A DNA stretch of 64,000 bases from Paraprevotella xylaniphila YIT 11841 (GTDB lineage: Bacteria; Bacteroidota; Bacteroidia; Bacteroidales; Bacteroidaceae), in assembly GCF_000205165.1 (NCBI RefSeq), contig NZ_GL883885.1, forward strand, positions 3,317-67,316, in the 5' to 3' direction. The position numbers were made by a program, and so were the translations under genes. Of this stretch, positions 8,122 through 17,349 are shown piece after piece (position 1 is the first letter of the stretch; each line of letters starts with the position of its first letter). Below the pieces are notes generated by a model. It was not told the DNA's origin, did no database searches, and saw nothing but the letters and a program-made list of their open reading frames with translations.

Positions 8122-8811
8122 ATGGCATTTATAGATTATTATAAAATAATGGGTATCAGCAAAGATACTCCACAAAAGGACATCAAGGCCGCTTACAAGA
8201 AAAGGGCCAAGCAGTTCCACCCTGACCTGCATCCCGACGATCCTAAAGCCAAAGCCAAATTCCAGGCTCTGAATGAAGCGTATGACGTATTGAACGACCC
8301 GGAAAAACGGGCCAAATACGACCAATACGGCGAACACTGGAAAATGGCAGGCATGAGCGGCGGTGCCACAGGCAGTGCAGACGCAGGCGGCTTTGAAGGA
8401 TTTGACTTCAGTCAGTTTACAGGAGGAGGCTTCTCGGACTTCTTCACGCAAATGTTCGGCGGAGGCGGCGGACACGCACGCAGCTACCGCAGCGGCTTCA
8501 AACGGGGATTCGACCCTTTCGGAAACGAAAGCGGGACTGTAAGCTACGCCGACCGTGAGTGCACGGTAAACATCGACATGTACACGGCATTGTTGGGCGG
8601 TTCCATTATCGTACAGACTCCGGAAGGCGACAAATTGAAACTGAAAATCAAACCGGGTACACAGCCGGGCACCAAAGTCCGCCTGAAAGGAAAAGGTAAC
8701 ATGCAAGCGGACGGTACGCGCGGCAACTTGATTCTGAACTATAATGTGCAACTCCCTGCCAACCTGAGCGAAAGGCAAAAGGAGCTGTTACAACAAATGA
8801 GAATGGGATGA
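8122..8811 (+). CDS. J-domain co-chaperone with a single C-terminal beta domain (DnaJ/CbpA-like)
   Basis: An Hsp40-type partner of DnaK. The N-terminal J domain is complete (residues about 5-70, HPD at 33-35). It is followed by a Gly/Phe-rich linker (about 74-135) and one DnaJ C-terminal-type beta domain (about 143-229: CTVNIDMYTALLGG, LKIKPGTQPGTKVRLKGKG, LSERQKELL). CbpA and DnaJ normally have two such domains and run to 300 or more residues; this protein has 229 and lacks both the first beta domain and the zinc region. A good GAAAGGAG ribosome-binding site precedes the ATG. No MerR-type modulator (CbpM) follows. Confidence 0.88.
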   Translation: MAFIDYYKIMGISKDTPQKDIKAAYKKRAKQFHPDLHPDDPKAKAKFQALNEAYDVLNDPEKRAKYDQYGEHWKMAGMSGGATGSADAGGFEGFDFSQFTGGGFSDFFTQMFGGGGGHARSYRSGFKRGFDPFGNESGTVSYADRECTVNIDMYTALLGGSIIVQTPEGDKLKLKIKPGTQPGTKVRLKGKGNMQADGTRGNLILNYNVQLPANLSERQKELLQQMRMG

Positions 8812-8888
8812 AGATAAGGAAAAATGTTGTGAAATCCGGAGAAAAGTGCGATATTTGCACCGGATTTTAAACTTCAACATCAAGCAAT

Positions 8889-10058
8889 ATGAACGACAAT
8901 ATCACACCTTACGTCAGATACATAGGTACCGACGACAAGGATTTGGACCTGTTTGAAAGCCAATACGTCGTACCACAAGGCATTTCGTACAACTCATACG
9001 TTATCACGGACGAAAAGATAGCCGTGATGGACACGATAGACCAACGTAAAACGGACGAATGGACAGCTCGTCTGGAAGAAGCCTTGGAGGGAAGGACGCC
9101 TGATTATCTCATCGTGCAGCATATGGAACCTGACCATGCGGCCAACATCGGATGGTTTGCCGAAAAATATCCCGAGGCCACAATCGTAGCCAGTGCCAAG
9201 GCCGTCCAAATGATGCCTCAGTTTTTTGAAGAAGTCAACTTCGCAGGACGTACGCAAACCGTCAAGGAGGGCGACACGCTCTGTCTGGGACAACATACCC
9301 TGAAATTTATCATGGCGCCGATGGTACACTGGCCGGAAGTGATGCTGACGTATGAAGAAAGCGAGAAAATCCTGTTCTCTGCCGATGCTTTCGGCAAGTT
9401 CGGTGCACTCTGCCGTGAGGGGGAATGGACAAACGAAGCCCGCCGTTACTACTTCAACATCGTCGGAAAATACGGGGCGCAAGTACAGGCTTTGCTGAAG
9501 AAAGCCGCCGGTCTGGACATCGCCATGATTTGTCCGCTCCACGGGCCTGTCTTGAAAGAAAACTTAGGGTATTACATCGGGCTTTACGACACTTGGAGCA
9601 AATACGAACCGGAGACGGAAGGGGTTGTCGTGGCTTATGCCTCCATACATGGAAATACGGCCGCAGCAGCACGCCGGATGGCTGAAATCCTAAACGAAAA
9701 AGGAGTTGCAGAAGTGATGCTTATCGACCTATGCCGTGACGATATGGCCCTGGCCGTAGAAAGTGCGTTCCGTTACAGCAAAATGATTGTGGCCGCATCC
9801 TCATACGACGCGGGGGTATTCCCCCCAATGTTCGATTTCCTGCATCACCTACAAATCAAGAATTTCCAGAAACGCCGGGTGGGCATCATCGAAAACGGCT
9901 CCTGGGCACCTACTGCCGGACGCGTGATGTCGTGCATGCTCTCTGAAATGAAAAGCATGGAAATCATGGAACATACGGTCACGATTAAAAGCAGCATGAA
10001 GAAAGCCGATCTCTTGCAAATGGAGGAACTGGCCGAAGAGCTCCTTGCCACAGAATAA
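8889..10058 (+). CDS. Flavodiiron protein (FprA family A-type flavoprotein)
   Basis: A 389-residue class A flavodiiron protein that reduces O2 to water (or NO to N2O) and protects anaerobes. The N-terminal metallo-beta-lactamase-like domain carries the diiron ligands: HMEPDH at residues 78-83, then MVHWPEVM, FSADAFG and CPLHGP. The C-terminal flavodoxin domain begins near residue 246 (YASIHGNTAAAA binds FMN phosphate). No rubredoxin domain is fused, so an external rubredoxin or reductase must supply electrons. A near-match -7 box (GATATTTG, one mismatch, about 30 nt upstream) suggests its own promoter. It is followed by a strong bidirectional terminator. Confidence 0.95.
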   Translation: MNDNITPYVRYIGTDDKDLDLFESQYVVPQGISYNSYVITDEKIAVMDTIDQRKTDEWTARLEEALEGRTPDYLIVQHMEPDHAANIGWFAEKYPEATIVASAKAVQMMPQFFEEVNFAGRTQTVKEGDTLCLGQHTLKFIMAPMVHWPEVMLTYEESEKILFSADAFGKFGALCREGEWTNEARRYYFNIVGKYGAQVQALLKKAAGLDIAMICPLHGPVLKENLGYYIGLYDTWSKYEPETEGVVVAYASIHGNTAAAARRMAEILNEKGVAEVMLIDLCRDDMALAVESAFRYSKMIVAASSYDAGVFPPMFDFLHHLQIKNFQKRRVGIIENGSWAPTAGRVMSCMLSEMKSMEIMEHTVTIKSSMKKADLLQMEELAEELLATE

Positions 10059-10086
10059 AGGCAAGGCGGCACTTGCCAAAGAAACA

Positions 10087-10126
10087 AGAAAAGCGGGAAT
10101 GCAATGAAAAGCACTTCCCGCTTTTT
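10087..10126. terminator. Bidirectional terminator between the flavodiiron gene and nudC
   Basis: Hairpin with stem AAAAGCGGGAA/TTCCCGCTTTT, flanked by A and T runs on both sides, placed between convergent genes. Confidence 0.85.
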
Positions 10127-10131
10127 GTTTG

Positions 10132-10956
10132 TCACCCGCCACATCCTTCCGCAAGCCTCCCTTCCAACCACGCGTCAATCAACATGCGTGCCATGGAGAC
10201 CTTTCCGGGTATGTCCGGCAATTTGTCACGACTGAACCAACCACCGTATGCGATTTCACTCCGTTGCAAATGCAAGTCCCCCTCCACATAGTCGGCATAA
10301 AAACCAATCATCAATCCGCAAGGATAAGGCCAAGGCTGACTTCCGAAGTACCGGATATTCTTCACGGTGACACCGGTCTCTTCCATCAACTCGCGGCGCA
10401 CACATTCTTCGAGCGTCTCTCCGGTCTCCACAAAACCGGCCACTAGTCCGTAATACTTCCCACGAAGATTATGGGCATGCACCAATAAAATGCTATCTCC
10501 CCGGCGTACCAATACGATGATGGCCGTGGCCAACTGGGGCCAGACTTCTTTCCCGCAGTTCGTGCAACGTTTGCTGATGTCCGTGTGCAACTTCATCGGT
10601 GCCCCGCATACTCCGCAAAACTTCGTATTCTTATCCCAATAAAGAATCTCGGCTCCCTTTCCGGCCTTCAAATAAAGCCCACGAGGCAAAATGTCATACG
10701 ATGCCCGAAGTCCGGTCATGACATAGCGTTCGTCTCCAACCACCGGCATGTCGATACTTACCGTCCGGCAGTCCCGCCCTTCCAATGGGGTCAGCCGATG
10801 CACGGTATTCCATTCTGCCAACTTCACCGGAGGTTCCGCCCCGTAAGGTACTGTACAACGGCCTTCCGTCTCTCGCTGCAACAACAATTCGTCCTTACAA
10901 AAAACAAACCAATACACCGGCTTGTCATATACCACCTGTACCATAAGTCTTATCAT
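10132..10956 (-). CDS. nudC: NAD(+) diphosphatase, Nudix family
   Basis: Hydrolyses NAD(H) to NMN(H) and AMP and can remove NAD caps from RNA. Visible parts: a variable N-terminal domain, a zinc ribbon (CGVCGAPM ... CTNCGKEVWPQ), the Nudix box (GFVETGETLEECVRRE followed by LMEETGV) and the NudC-specific SQPWPYP motif. About 274 residues, normal length. The start is uncertain: the pgm terminator hairpin ends at 10964, so the upstream TTG (10974) lies inside it; the ATG at 10956 is chosen, with the ATG at 10944 as an alternative. Confidence 0.93.
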   Translation of the reverse strand: MIRLMVQVVYDKPVYWFVFCKDELLLQRETEGRCTVPYGAEPPVKLAEWNTVHRLTPLEGRDCRTVSIDMPVVGDERYVMTGLRASYDILPRGLYLKAGKGAEILYWDKNTKFCGVCGAPMKLHTDISKRCTNCGKEVWPQLATAIIVLVRRGDSILLVHAHNLRGKYYGLVAGFVETGETLEECVRRELMEETGVTVKNIRYFGSQPWPYPCGLMIGFYADYVEGDLHLQRSEIAYGGWFSRDKLPDIPGKVSMARMLIDAWLEGRLAEGCGG

Positions 10957-10963
10957 ACAAAAC

Positions 10964-10993
10964 GGAAGCCCCAACCTTAAAGGCGAGGCTTCC
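10964..10993 (-). terminator. Terminator after the phosphohexomutase gene
   Basis: Minus-strand hairpin with 7-bp outer arms GGAAGCC/GGCTTCC, an inner CCTT/AAGG pairing and a following TTTTGT run. It begins about 28 nt after the mutase stop and separates it from nudC. Confidence 0.7.
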
Positions 10994-11020
10994 CGAACAG
11001 TTATTTCATCAGACGTCCTA

Positions 11021-12778
11021 TTACAATCCCAAAGAAACCTTCACGGCTTCGACGGTTTGCATAGCCTTCTTTTCTGCTTCTGCGTAGCATTTCGGACATT
11101 TCATCTCACCCGTCACTTCAATGTAGAACTTGATTTTAGGCTCTGTTCCGGATGGACGGACACTCACCTTTGTTCCATCTGCGGTATACCATTGCAGTAC
11201 ATTGGAGGTAGCAGGTTGCGCAATGTCCGTCACGTTACCCTTATTATCCGTAGCCTTCAGACTCTGATAGTCTTTCGTCAGTACGACTTCCGAGCCAGCC
11301 AGTTCCTTCGGCGGATTCGTACGGAAGTTCACCATCATTTGTTTGATTTCGTCAGCCCCAGTCTTACCCGGTTTCACGACATTAATCGTATGGTTCAGCG
11401 AGAAACCATACTCTACGTAAATGTCCATCAAGACATCGAACAACGTCTTCCCCTGGTCCTTGGCCCAAGCACATATTTCAGCCAAAAGCGAACAAGCGGA
11501 CACAGCATCCTTGTCGCGCACGAAGTCCTCGGCCAAGAATCCGTATGACTCCTCTCCTCCGCCGATATACTGCTTCTTGCCTTCGTTTTCGCGAATCACG
11601 CTTGCAATCCACTTGAAACCGGTATAACAATCGTACATCTCTACGTTGTTCTTGTCTGCAATCGCCTTAATCAATTCCGTGGTCACGATGGTCTTTACTA
11701 CGAACTCGTTCCCCTTCATCTTACCCATTGCAATACGGTTCTTGATGATGTAATAGAGGAAAATCATGCAAGTCTGGTTACCATTCACCAACACCCATTC
11801 CCCGTTGCTGTCCTTGCAGGCCATACCGACACGGTCGGCATCCGGGTCGGAAGCCATCACGATGTCCGCGTCTATCTTCTTGGCCAAAGCGATGGCCATG
11901 GAAAGTGCTTCGGCATTCTCGGGATTCGGTGACACTACCGTGGGGAAGTTGCCGTCTTTCACCATTTGTTCGGGTACGGTATTGACGTTCTCAAATCCCC
12001 ACAACTGCAACGACCTGGGAATCAACATCATGCCTGTACCGTGGATGGGAGTATAGACAATCTTCATGTCTTTCTGACGTTGAATCACGTCCGGGTCGAT
12101 GGAAATAGTTTTTATCTTATCCAAATAAAGTTTGTCTATCTCTTCACCGATAATCTCAATCAAAGGATTGGCCGTGTCCAATACCGTATGCAAACCTTTG
12201 ATATCCTCGGCACCGACTTTGTTCACCTCATCGATGATACCCTTGTCGTGGGGAGCCAATACCTGGGCACCGTCATCCCAGTAAGCCTTGTAACCGTTAT
12301 ATTCTTTCGGATTGTGGGAAGCCGTAAGGATGATTCCACTTTGGCAACCCAACTGGCGAATAGCAAACGACATTTCCGGAGTAGGACGCATGTCGTCGAA
12401 CAAATATACCTTTATGCCATTTGCGGCAAAAATATTGGCCGAAACCTCGGCAAACAAGCGGCTGTTGTTACGACAGTCATGGCCTACCACCACAGCAATT
12501 TCTTTCAGATCCTTGAAATTCTTGTTCAGATAATTGGACAAGCCTTGCGTAGCTGCCCCCACCGTGTAAATGTTCATACGGTTCGTGCCTACTCCCATGA
12601 TGCCGCGCAAACCGCCCGTTCCGAATTCCAGATTCTGATAGAAAGACTCCACCAACTCCGTCTTGTCGGCATTGTCGAGCATCTTGCGTACTTCCGCCTG
12701 CGTAGCCGCATCATATACTGAAGAAGAAAGCCAGGCTTCAGCTTTGGCCTCACACGATTTAATCAGTTCATTATCCAT
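11021..12778 (-). CDS. Phosphohexomutase (phosphoglucomutase/phosphomannomutase family)
   Basis: A 585-residue alpha-D-phosphohexomutase interconverting hexose 1- and 6-phosphates for sugar activation and glycogen or polysaccharide metabolism. Motifs in order: GTGGLRGIMGVGTNRMN substrate loop, TASHNPKEYNGYK active-site phosphoserine loop, DPDADRVG metal loop, GGGEESYGF sugar-specificity loop and RPSGTEPKIKFY phosphate-binding loop. Length and the PKEYNGYK loop fit the PgcA-like phosphoglucomutase group rather than the shorter ManB/GlmM types. It has its own promoter and terminator, so it is monocistronic. Confidence 0.93.
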   Translation of the reverse strand: MDNELIKSCEAKAEAWLSSSVYDAATQAEVRKMLDNADKTELVESFYQNLEFGTGGLRGIMGVGTNRMNIYTVGAATQGLSNYLNKNFKDLKEIAVVVGHDCRNNSRLFAEVSANIFAANGIKVYLFDDMRPTPEMSFAIRQLGCQSGIILTASHNPKEYNGYKAYWDDGAQVLAPHDKGIIDEVNKVGAEDIKGLHTVLDTANPLIEIIGEEIDKLYLDKIKTISIDPDVIQRQKDMKIVYTPIHGTGMMLIPRSLQLWGFENVNTVPEQMVKDGNFPTVVSPNPENAEALSMAIALAKKIDADIVMASDPDADRVGMACKDSNGEWVLVNGNQTCMIFLYYIIKNRIAMGKMKGNEFVVKTIVTTELIKAIADKNNVEMYDCYTGFKWIASVIRENEGKKQYIGGGEESYGFLAEDFVRDKDAVSACSLLAEICAWAKDQGKTLFDVLMDIYVEYGFSLNHTINVVKPGKTGADEIKQMMVNFRTNPPKELAGSEVVLTKDYQSLKATDNKGNVTDIAQPATSNVLQWYTADGTKVSVRPSGTEPKIKFYIEVTGEMKCPKCYAEAEKKAMQTVEAVKVSLGL

Positions 12779-12830
12779 TTTGTATCTTTTTATTATGAGT
12801 TATTTTTTATCCTTTGTTCCAAATTACGGG

Positions 12831-12838
12831 CAAATATA
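12831..12838 (-). promoter_or_regulatory. -7 promoter box of the phosphohexomutase gene
   Basis: TATATTTG on the minus strand, a perfect TAnnTTTG match about 52 nt upstream of the ATG at 12778. Confidence 0.6.
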
Positions 12839-12894
12839 CTCAATTCACAGCATATCGCCTACGATGAAATCTGAAAATACCCTAATTGCACGAT

Positions 12895-14544
12895 TTATTT
12901 CACCTCAAAGCGATTTCCCGTAGCCTTCACGATTTCACGCCGGTAACGTTCCGGATATCCCGGACGTTCTACTGGAACGCCCAACCCTCCGGGCGTACGC
13001 ACATACAGCCCGTCTCTTTCAGGACGTACAGTCCCGTCAATATATTTCACCATCAGACGCTTGCCCAGCTCCATCCATTCATAGAGCATTCCGGCAGCCA
13101 TCCGGTTCGTATAAGCCGTCAGGTATTTACGGACGGCCGACATCCCTTCGCCCTCCGTCCCGGCCAATGCCATGGCTTCTTTTTCCGTTTTCTCCTGTAA
13201 CGTATTGTAATCGGTTTCCAACCGGTCGCGCACCGTTTTGAGTTCACCGAACAACTGGCTGTAACGGGGATACACGATGCTGCTTACCCAATTACATACC
13301 CAGAAAGCACTTTTAAAAGAAAAGTGCAAATCGTCCGCCACCTTGTCGCTATAACACTCCGGCACCAAGTCCGTACAGCAATACACCGGCGTGAAAGCCA
13401 TCATGTTCGCATCGTCGCAGCCGAACCACAGTACACCTCCCACATAATCGGGCAACTGGCTGCGCATCTGTGCCACCATGACAAATGCCGACTGTTGGGT
13501 AGAAATAGGACGTTCGTTGAAATACGTCTTTCCATCCACCTTCCAAGTCAACGGTGTAGGACGGTAAGGAGCTTCGAAAGGCCCCATACCGGGATCGTTG
13601 TCTAAAGCCAACGGAGTGCCTTCATAATGGTCGCGCATCATATCCTTCACGTCTTGCACGGAAAGCCGACGATCCGGCTTGACAAACAGCGGCGTCGGTT
13701 CGGCCTGCGGGTTTTCTCCCGAAGCGTATGGCAAATATTTCTCCATTCCGTCCACGTAGCGGTTAAAGAAGCTCCACACCCGTGCCTCGCAAAAACGCAA
13801 AGCACTGAAATCAGCGGGAGCATAAGCATCGGCAAATGAAAAATCGCTGTCTTTCTTTCCCTTGAAATATCCCTTCTCGCGGGCAAAGCTGATCACGTCT
13901 TTGGAATAAAGGCAGTTCTCCTTGTCGCGTAACGGGAAACGGCGGATGCGGCTCTGGTTGGCATGGGCACAGATACAATCGTCCGGCACACGCACGGCCA
14001 CCCACACCGCACCTTTGCGTCCCGTCCCTTTTCCAATCAGATCCATGACCCACGCCTCGTTCTTATCTGCTATCGTAAAGCTTTCGCCTTCACTGTTATA
14101 CCCGTATTGATTAATCAAATCCGTCATCACTTTAATAGCTTCCTTCGCTGTCTTGGCACGTTGCAAAGTGATGTATATCAAACTACCGTAATCCAACAAT
14201 CCGGTTGAATCGACCAGTTCGGCACGACCACCGAAAGTCGTTTCCGTAATCGTCAACTGATATTCGTTCATATTCCCTATCACGTTGTACGTTTCGGGAG
14301 CTTCTTCTATCTCTCCCGCATAATTGTTGTTTTCCCAATTATACACCGGACGCATTGTGCCCTTCGCATGCTTTCCGGCGGCCCAATGGCGCAAATAACC
14401 GAAACTGCCGAAATCGTCTGCGCTATAAGATACGATGACCGACCCGTCAGCCGACGCTTTCTTTCCCACTATCAGGTTCGTGCAAGCCTGCCCGTAGCCC
14501 GTGCACACAGCCAACACGACCGTCATTACCCATTTGAATTTCAT
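12895..14544 (-). CDS. C69-family dipeptidase, exported
   Basis: An Ntn-hydrolase dipeptidase of family C69 (PepD-like). The signal peptide (MKFKWVMTVVLAV...) ends directly before CTNLIVGKKAS, so cleavage would expose the catalytic N-terminal Cys, the classic activation of this family. Further family motifs are ADGSVIVSYSADD, the NEYQLTITETTFGGR segment and the NEAWVMDLIG segment. About 549 residues. The ATG at 14544 is chosen because it gives a proper signal peptide; a longer frame (14601) would overlap the upstream peptidase gene and add a charged N-terminus. It follows the M23 gene by 22 nt, so the two peptidases are probably co-transcribed. Confidence 0.9.
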   Translation of the reverse strand: MKFKWVMTVVLAVCTGYGQACTNLIVGKKASADGSVIVSYSADDFGSFGYLRHWAAGKHAKGTMRPVYNWENNNYAGEIEEAPETYNVIGNMNEYQLTITETTFGGRAELVDSTGLLDYGSLIYITLQRAKTAKEAIKVMTDLINQYGYNSEGESFTIADKNEAWVMDLIGKGTGRKGAVWVAVRVPDDCICAHANQSRIRRFPLRDKENCLYSKDVISFAREKGYFKGKKDSDFSFADAYAPADFSALRFCEARVWSFFNRYVDGMEKYLPYASGENPQAEPTPLFVKPDRRLSVQDVKDMMRDHYEGTPLALDNDPGMGPFEAPYRPTPLTWKVDGKTYFNERPISTQQSAFVMVAQMRSQLPDYVGGVLWFGCDDANMMAFTPVYCCTDLVPECYSDKVADDLHFSFKSAFWVCNWVSSIVYPRYSQLFGELKTVRDRLETDYNTLQEKTEKEAMALAGTEGEGMSAVRKYLTAYTNRMAAGMLYEWMELGKRLMVKYIDGTVRPERDGLYVRTPGGLGVPVERPGYPERYRREIVKATGNRFEVK

Positions 14545-14566
14545 CTTTCTATCAATAGATCTATCA

Positions 14567-16252
14567 TTAATAAATAAACTCTTTTTCATCCACTGTTTCA
14601 TTTCCGCAACGATCCGTCACCTTCACGGTCAACCGGCGGCGTTTGCCTTCCGGACGCAACGGCGTTTCTTTCAACCGGCAAGTCCAAACTCCGCGATAAG
14701 AAGTAAAGAGCACAAACCGGCCATCCACGTATGCTTTGAAAGACTTCACCCCCGAACCGCTGTCTGTCGGAACGCAACGCAACACGCTAACTTTCTTGCC
14801 ATTGAAAGCCGTCTTCCAACGAACCACAGGCACCACGGTGTCCACGGCCAACGCGTACGACTCCCCCAAATCCCGAATCCGGGCAGAAAACCAACCGTCT
14901 GCATACTCTCCCCCTACATATCCACGGGAAGATTCTATATAACATTTCTCCGGACGGGACACAGGCGTACGGGGCGCCAACATCAACGTGGCCCGTTTCA
15001 CCAACGGCACAAACTCATCGTGGAGCACATAAAGGTTGGAAATCCCGTCTTCTTTGGCTTCAACCCGAAGACGAAGCACTTCATCTTTTGTCAATGCTCC
15101 TGCCGGAATGCGCAACTCCATCCCCGGACGCTGCACCACTTGCGGACGGTCGTACTCCAACCATGCGCCCGAAGCCCTCCGAAGCTGCTCACGCTCTTCC
15201 GCTTCGGCCAAACGCGCATCGTCACGTTCGCCCCGCACCGTAAAACGGCACACCCGGACGTTTCCTTTCAAATCTTCCAAGGCATATTCAAAGAGGTAGT
15301 CGCGCTCCTCGTCCACGTCCACCCACCCCCGGTTCTCGTCAGCCGACAGGAAACACAATGTATTACCCGGCTCTACAAAAGACTTCAAATACCAATGTTT
15401 CGTTTTCCGGTAGTGGGGATAGTCTCCCCACGAATTCACCAACGGGTTTTCGTCCGGCATGAATTCGTCCATCAGGCTTTGGAAAACCTGCCTGCCGTCC
15501 ACTTTCAGCGTGATGCGACGGATGCCGAACTTATTCTGCGTGTTGTTCATCAGGTCGTCCGCCCAAACGGCAGCACCCACACGCCCCCAAGCCCGCACCA
15601 CACGGGCAGAAGCATCGGCCGTGACCGTGAATGTCTTGGACGACCTTCCGGTGTCTATCCAACCCTGCCCCGGACAAGCATACAGCTTCACCCCGTGTAC
15701 GACCGGCGACATGTCGTCCGTCAGCAAATGCCGGAAATAAGGCAACGGGTCCACCAACGCACCGTCCGACGCCCTGTGTAATTCCAAATGAAGATGAGGG
15801 GCAAGAGAAGCCCCCGTATTACCGCTGTATGCCACCAGTTGCCCGGCCTTCACCGGAAACTCGCCGGGCTGAAGCACCACGTCCACCCGTTCCGTTTCCA
15901 TCTCATATTGGCGGCTACGGACGATTTCCTGCAACGCCGGCACAAACTCGTCCAAATGGCAATAAACGGATACCAGTCCGTTGGGGTGCGTCACATAAAG
16001 GGCATTGCCGAAACCATCGTAACCCACCGTAAGCCGCGACACGTAGCCGTCGCATACGGACAATACCCGTTTTCCCACCACACCTTGCGTCTTCACGTCG
16101 ATGCCGCAATGGAAATGGTTCGGACGCGGTTCGCCGAAACTGCCCGACATCAGGAACGGAATGTCCACCGGAGAATGGAAACGCTCGTCCTGTGCCGCTG
16201 CCTGCAAAGGGAGCCACAAAGCCACACTCATCCACCAAAAGTGTTTCTTCAT
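14567..16252 (-). CDS. M23 (LytM-type) metallopeptidase, exported
   Basis: A 561-residue periplasmic protein with signal peptide (MKKHFWWMSVALWLPLQAAAQ) and an N-terminal M23 domain at about 25-170. Zinc motifs are HCGIDVK (HxxxD) and HLHLEL (HxH). M23 enzymes cut peptidoglycan cross-link peptides. The remaining 390 residues are beta-rich, with Ig-like segments (VDGRQVFQSLM, LKVDG, VTDRCGNETVDEKEF) that may bind cell wall or partner proteins. Both zinc motifs are intact, so it is likely active rather than an EnvC-like regulator. It is the first gene of an apparent operon with the C69 dipeptidase. Confidence 0.9.
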   Translation of the reverse strand: MKKHFWWMSVALWLPLQAAAQDERFHSPVDIPFLMSGSFGEPRPNHFHCGIDVKTQGVVGKRVLSVCDGYVSRLTVGYDGFGNALYVTHPNGLVSVYCHLDEFVPALQEIVRSRQYEMETERVDVVLQPGEFPVKAGQLVAYSGNTGASLAPHLHLELHRASDGALVDPLPYFRHLLTDDMSPVVHGVKLYACPGQGWIDTGRSSKTFTVTADASARVVRAWGRVGAAVWADDLMNNTQNKFGIRRITLKVDGRQVFQSLMDEFMPDENPLVNSWGDYPHYRKTKHWYLKSFVEPGNTLCFLSADENRGWVDVDEERDYLFEYALEDLKGNVRVCRFTVRGERDDARLAEAEEREQLRRASGAWLEYDRPQVVQRPGMELRIPAGALTKDEVLRLRVEAKEDGISNLYVLHDEFVPLVKRATLMLAPRTPVSRPEKCYIESSRGYVGGEYADGWFSARIRDLGESYALAVDTVVPVVRWKTAFNGKKVSVLRCVPTDSGSGVKSFKAYVDGRFVLFTSYRGVWTCRLKETPLRPEGKRRRLTVKVTDRCGNETVDEKEFIY

Positions 16253-16367
16253 ATCTTATATACCTTAATTATATATGCAAAAAACGATTACCAAGACTGT
16301 CTCCCTTCCGTTTTCACGACGCGACAGTCCCGGCAACCGTTTGTCCATCCGACAGACCCATGGCCTG

Positions 16368-17216
16368 TCAACAAGCCTTAAAACTCATATCCAGCCCTTT
16401 GACGGAATGGGTCAGTGCCCCGACGGAAATGAAGTCTACCCCACACTCGGCATAATCGCGCAAAGTGTCAAAAGTGATACCGCCGCTCGATTCTGTTTCA
16501 AAACGGCCGCCTATCATCTTCACGGCCTTACGCGTATCCTCCACGGAGAAGTTGTCGAACATGATACGGTCTACGCCACCCATGTCCAACACCTGTTGCA
16601 ATTCGTCGAAATTACGCACTTCGATTTCTATCTTCAGGTCCTTTCCTTTTTCCTTGAGATACTCATGGCAACGGTTGATGGCGTTGGCAATGCCACCGGC
16701 AAAGTCCACGTGGTTATCTTTCAAGAGAATCATGTCGAACAACCCGATACGGTGGTTCACGCCGCCTCCGATTTTCACAGCCGCCTTTTCCAACATACGC
16801 ATGCCCGGGGTCGTCTTACGCGTGTCCAACACACGGGTATGCGTTCCCTTCAGCCGCTCCACGTACTTATCCGTCATGGTGGCAATGCCGCTCATGCGTT
16901 GCATGATGTTCAACATCAGGCGCTCCGTTTGCAGCAGGCTCCTCACCCGTCCCGTGACAACCATGGCCACGTCGCCCGGCTTCACGTGCGCCCCGTCCTC
17001 GATGAACACCTCCACTTTCATGTCCGGATCGAAGCGACGGAACACTTCCTTGGCGATTTCTATTCCGGCCAACACGCCTTCTTCCTTGATGAGCAACTTG
17101 GATTTTCCCATGGCATCCGCCGGAATACAGCAGAGCGTAGTGTGGTCTCCATCGCCTATGTCTTCGGCAAAAGCCAAATCAATCAAACGGTCATTCAATT
17201 CTTCTACTGACAACAT
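16368..17216 (-). CDS. nadC: Nicotinate-nucleotide pyrophosphorylase (quinolinate phosphoribosyltransferase)
   Basis: Makes nicotinate mononucleotide from quinolinate and PRPP in de novo NAD synthesis. Motifs: EDIGDGDHTT near the N-terminus, LDTRKTTPGMRMLEKAAVKIGGG (PRPP and quinolinate contacts; here described in part), NHRIGLFDMILLKDNH, and SSGGI plus GVDFISVGALTHS at the end. 282 residues, normal. The ATG at 17216 is chosen: an AAAGGAATAGGA ribosome-binding region precedes it and the -7 box at 17256-17263 excludes the longer frame. nadA and nadB are not in the window. Confidence 0.95.
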   Translation of the reverse strand: MLSVEELNDRLIDLAFAEDIGDGDHTTLCCIPADAMGKSKLLIKEEGVLAGIEIAKEVFRRFDPDMKVEVFIEDGAHVKPGDVAMVVTGRVRSLLQTERLMLNIMQRMSGIATMTDKYVERLKGTHTRVLDTRKTTPGMRMLEKAAVKIGGGVNHRIGLFDMILLKDNHVDFAGGIANAINRCHEYLKEKGKDLKIEIEVRNFDELQQVLDMGGVDRIMFDNFSVEDTRKAVKMIGGRFETESSGGITFDTLRDYAECGVDFISVGALTHSVKGLDMSFKAC

Positions 17217-17255
17217 ATTTCCTATTCCTTTAATGTATTCGCAATGATTTCCCGG

Positions 17256-17263
17256 CAAAGATA
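17256..17263 (-). promoter_or_regulatory. -7 promoter box of nadC
   Basis: TATCTTTG on the minus strand, a perfect TAnnTTTG match, 40 nt upstream of the nadC ATG. Confidence 0.65.
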
Positions 17264-17349
17264 CAACATAAAAACGAAAGGAGGTGCTTTTTTCAATACC
17301 TTTCGGAAGATAAAGAACGACGGACGGCATTTTCCGACTTTTGAATAAC

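Noticed and set aside
14501-15781. Plus-strand open frame of 426 codons over the M23 gene
   Set aside because: Shadow of the M23 peptidase frame; no promoter or recognisable protein.
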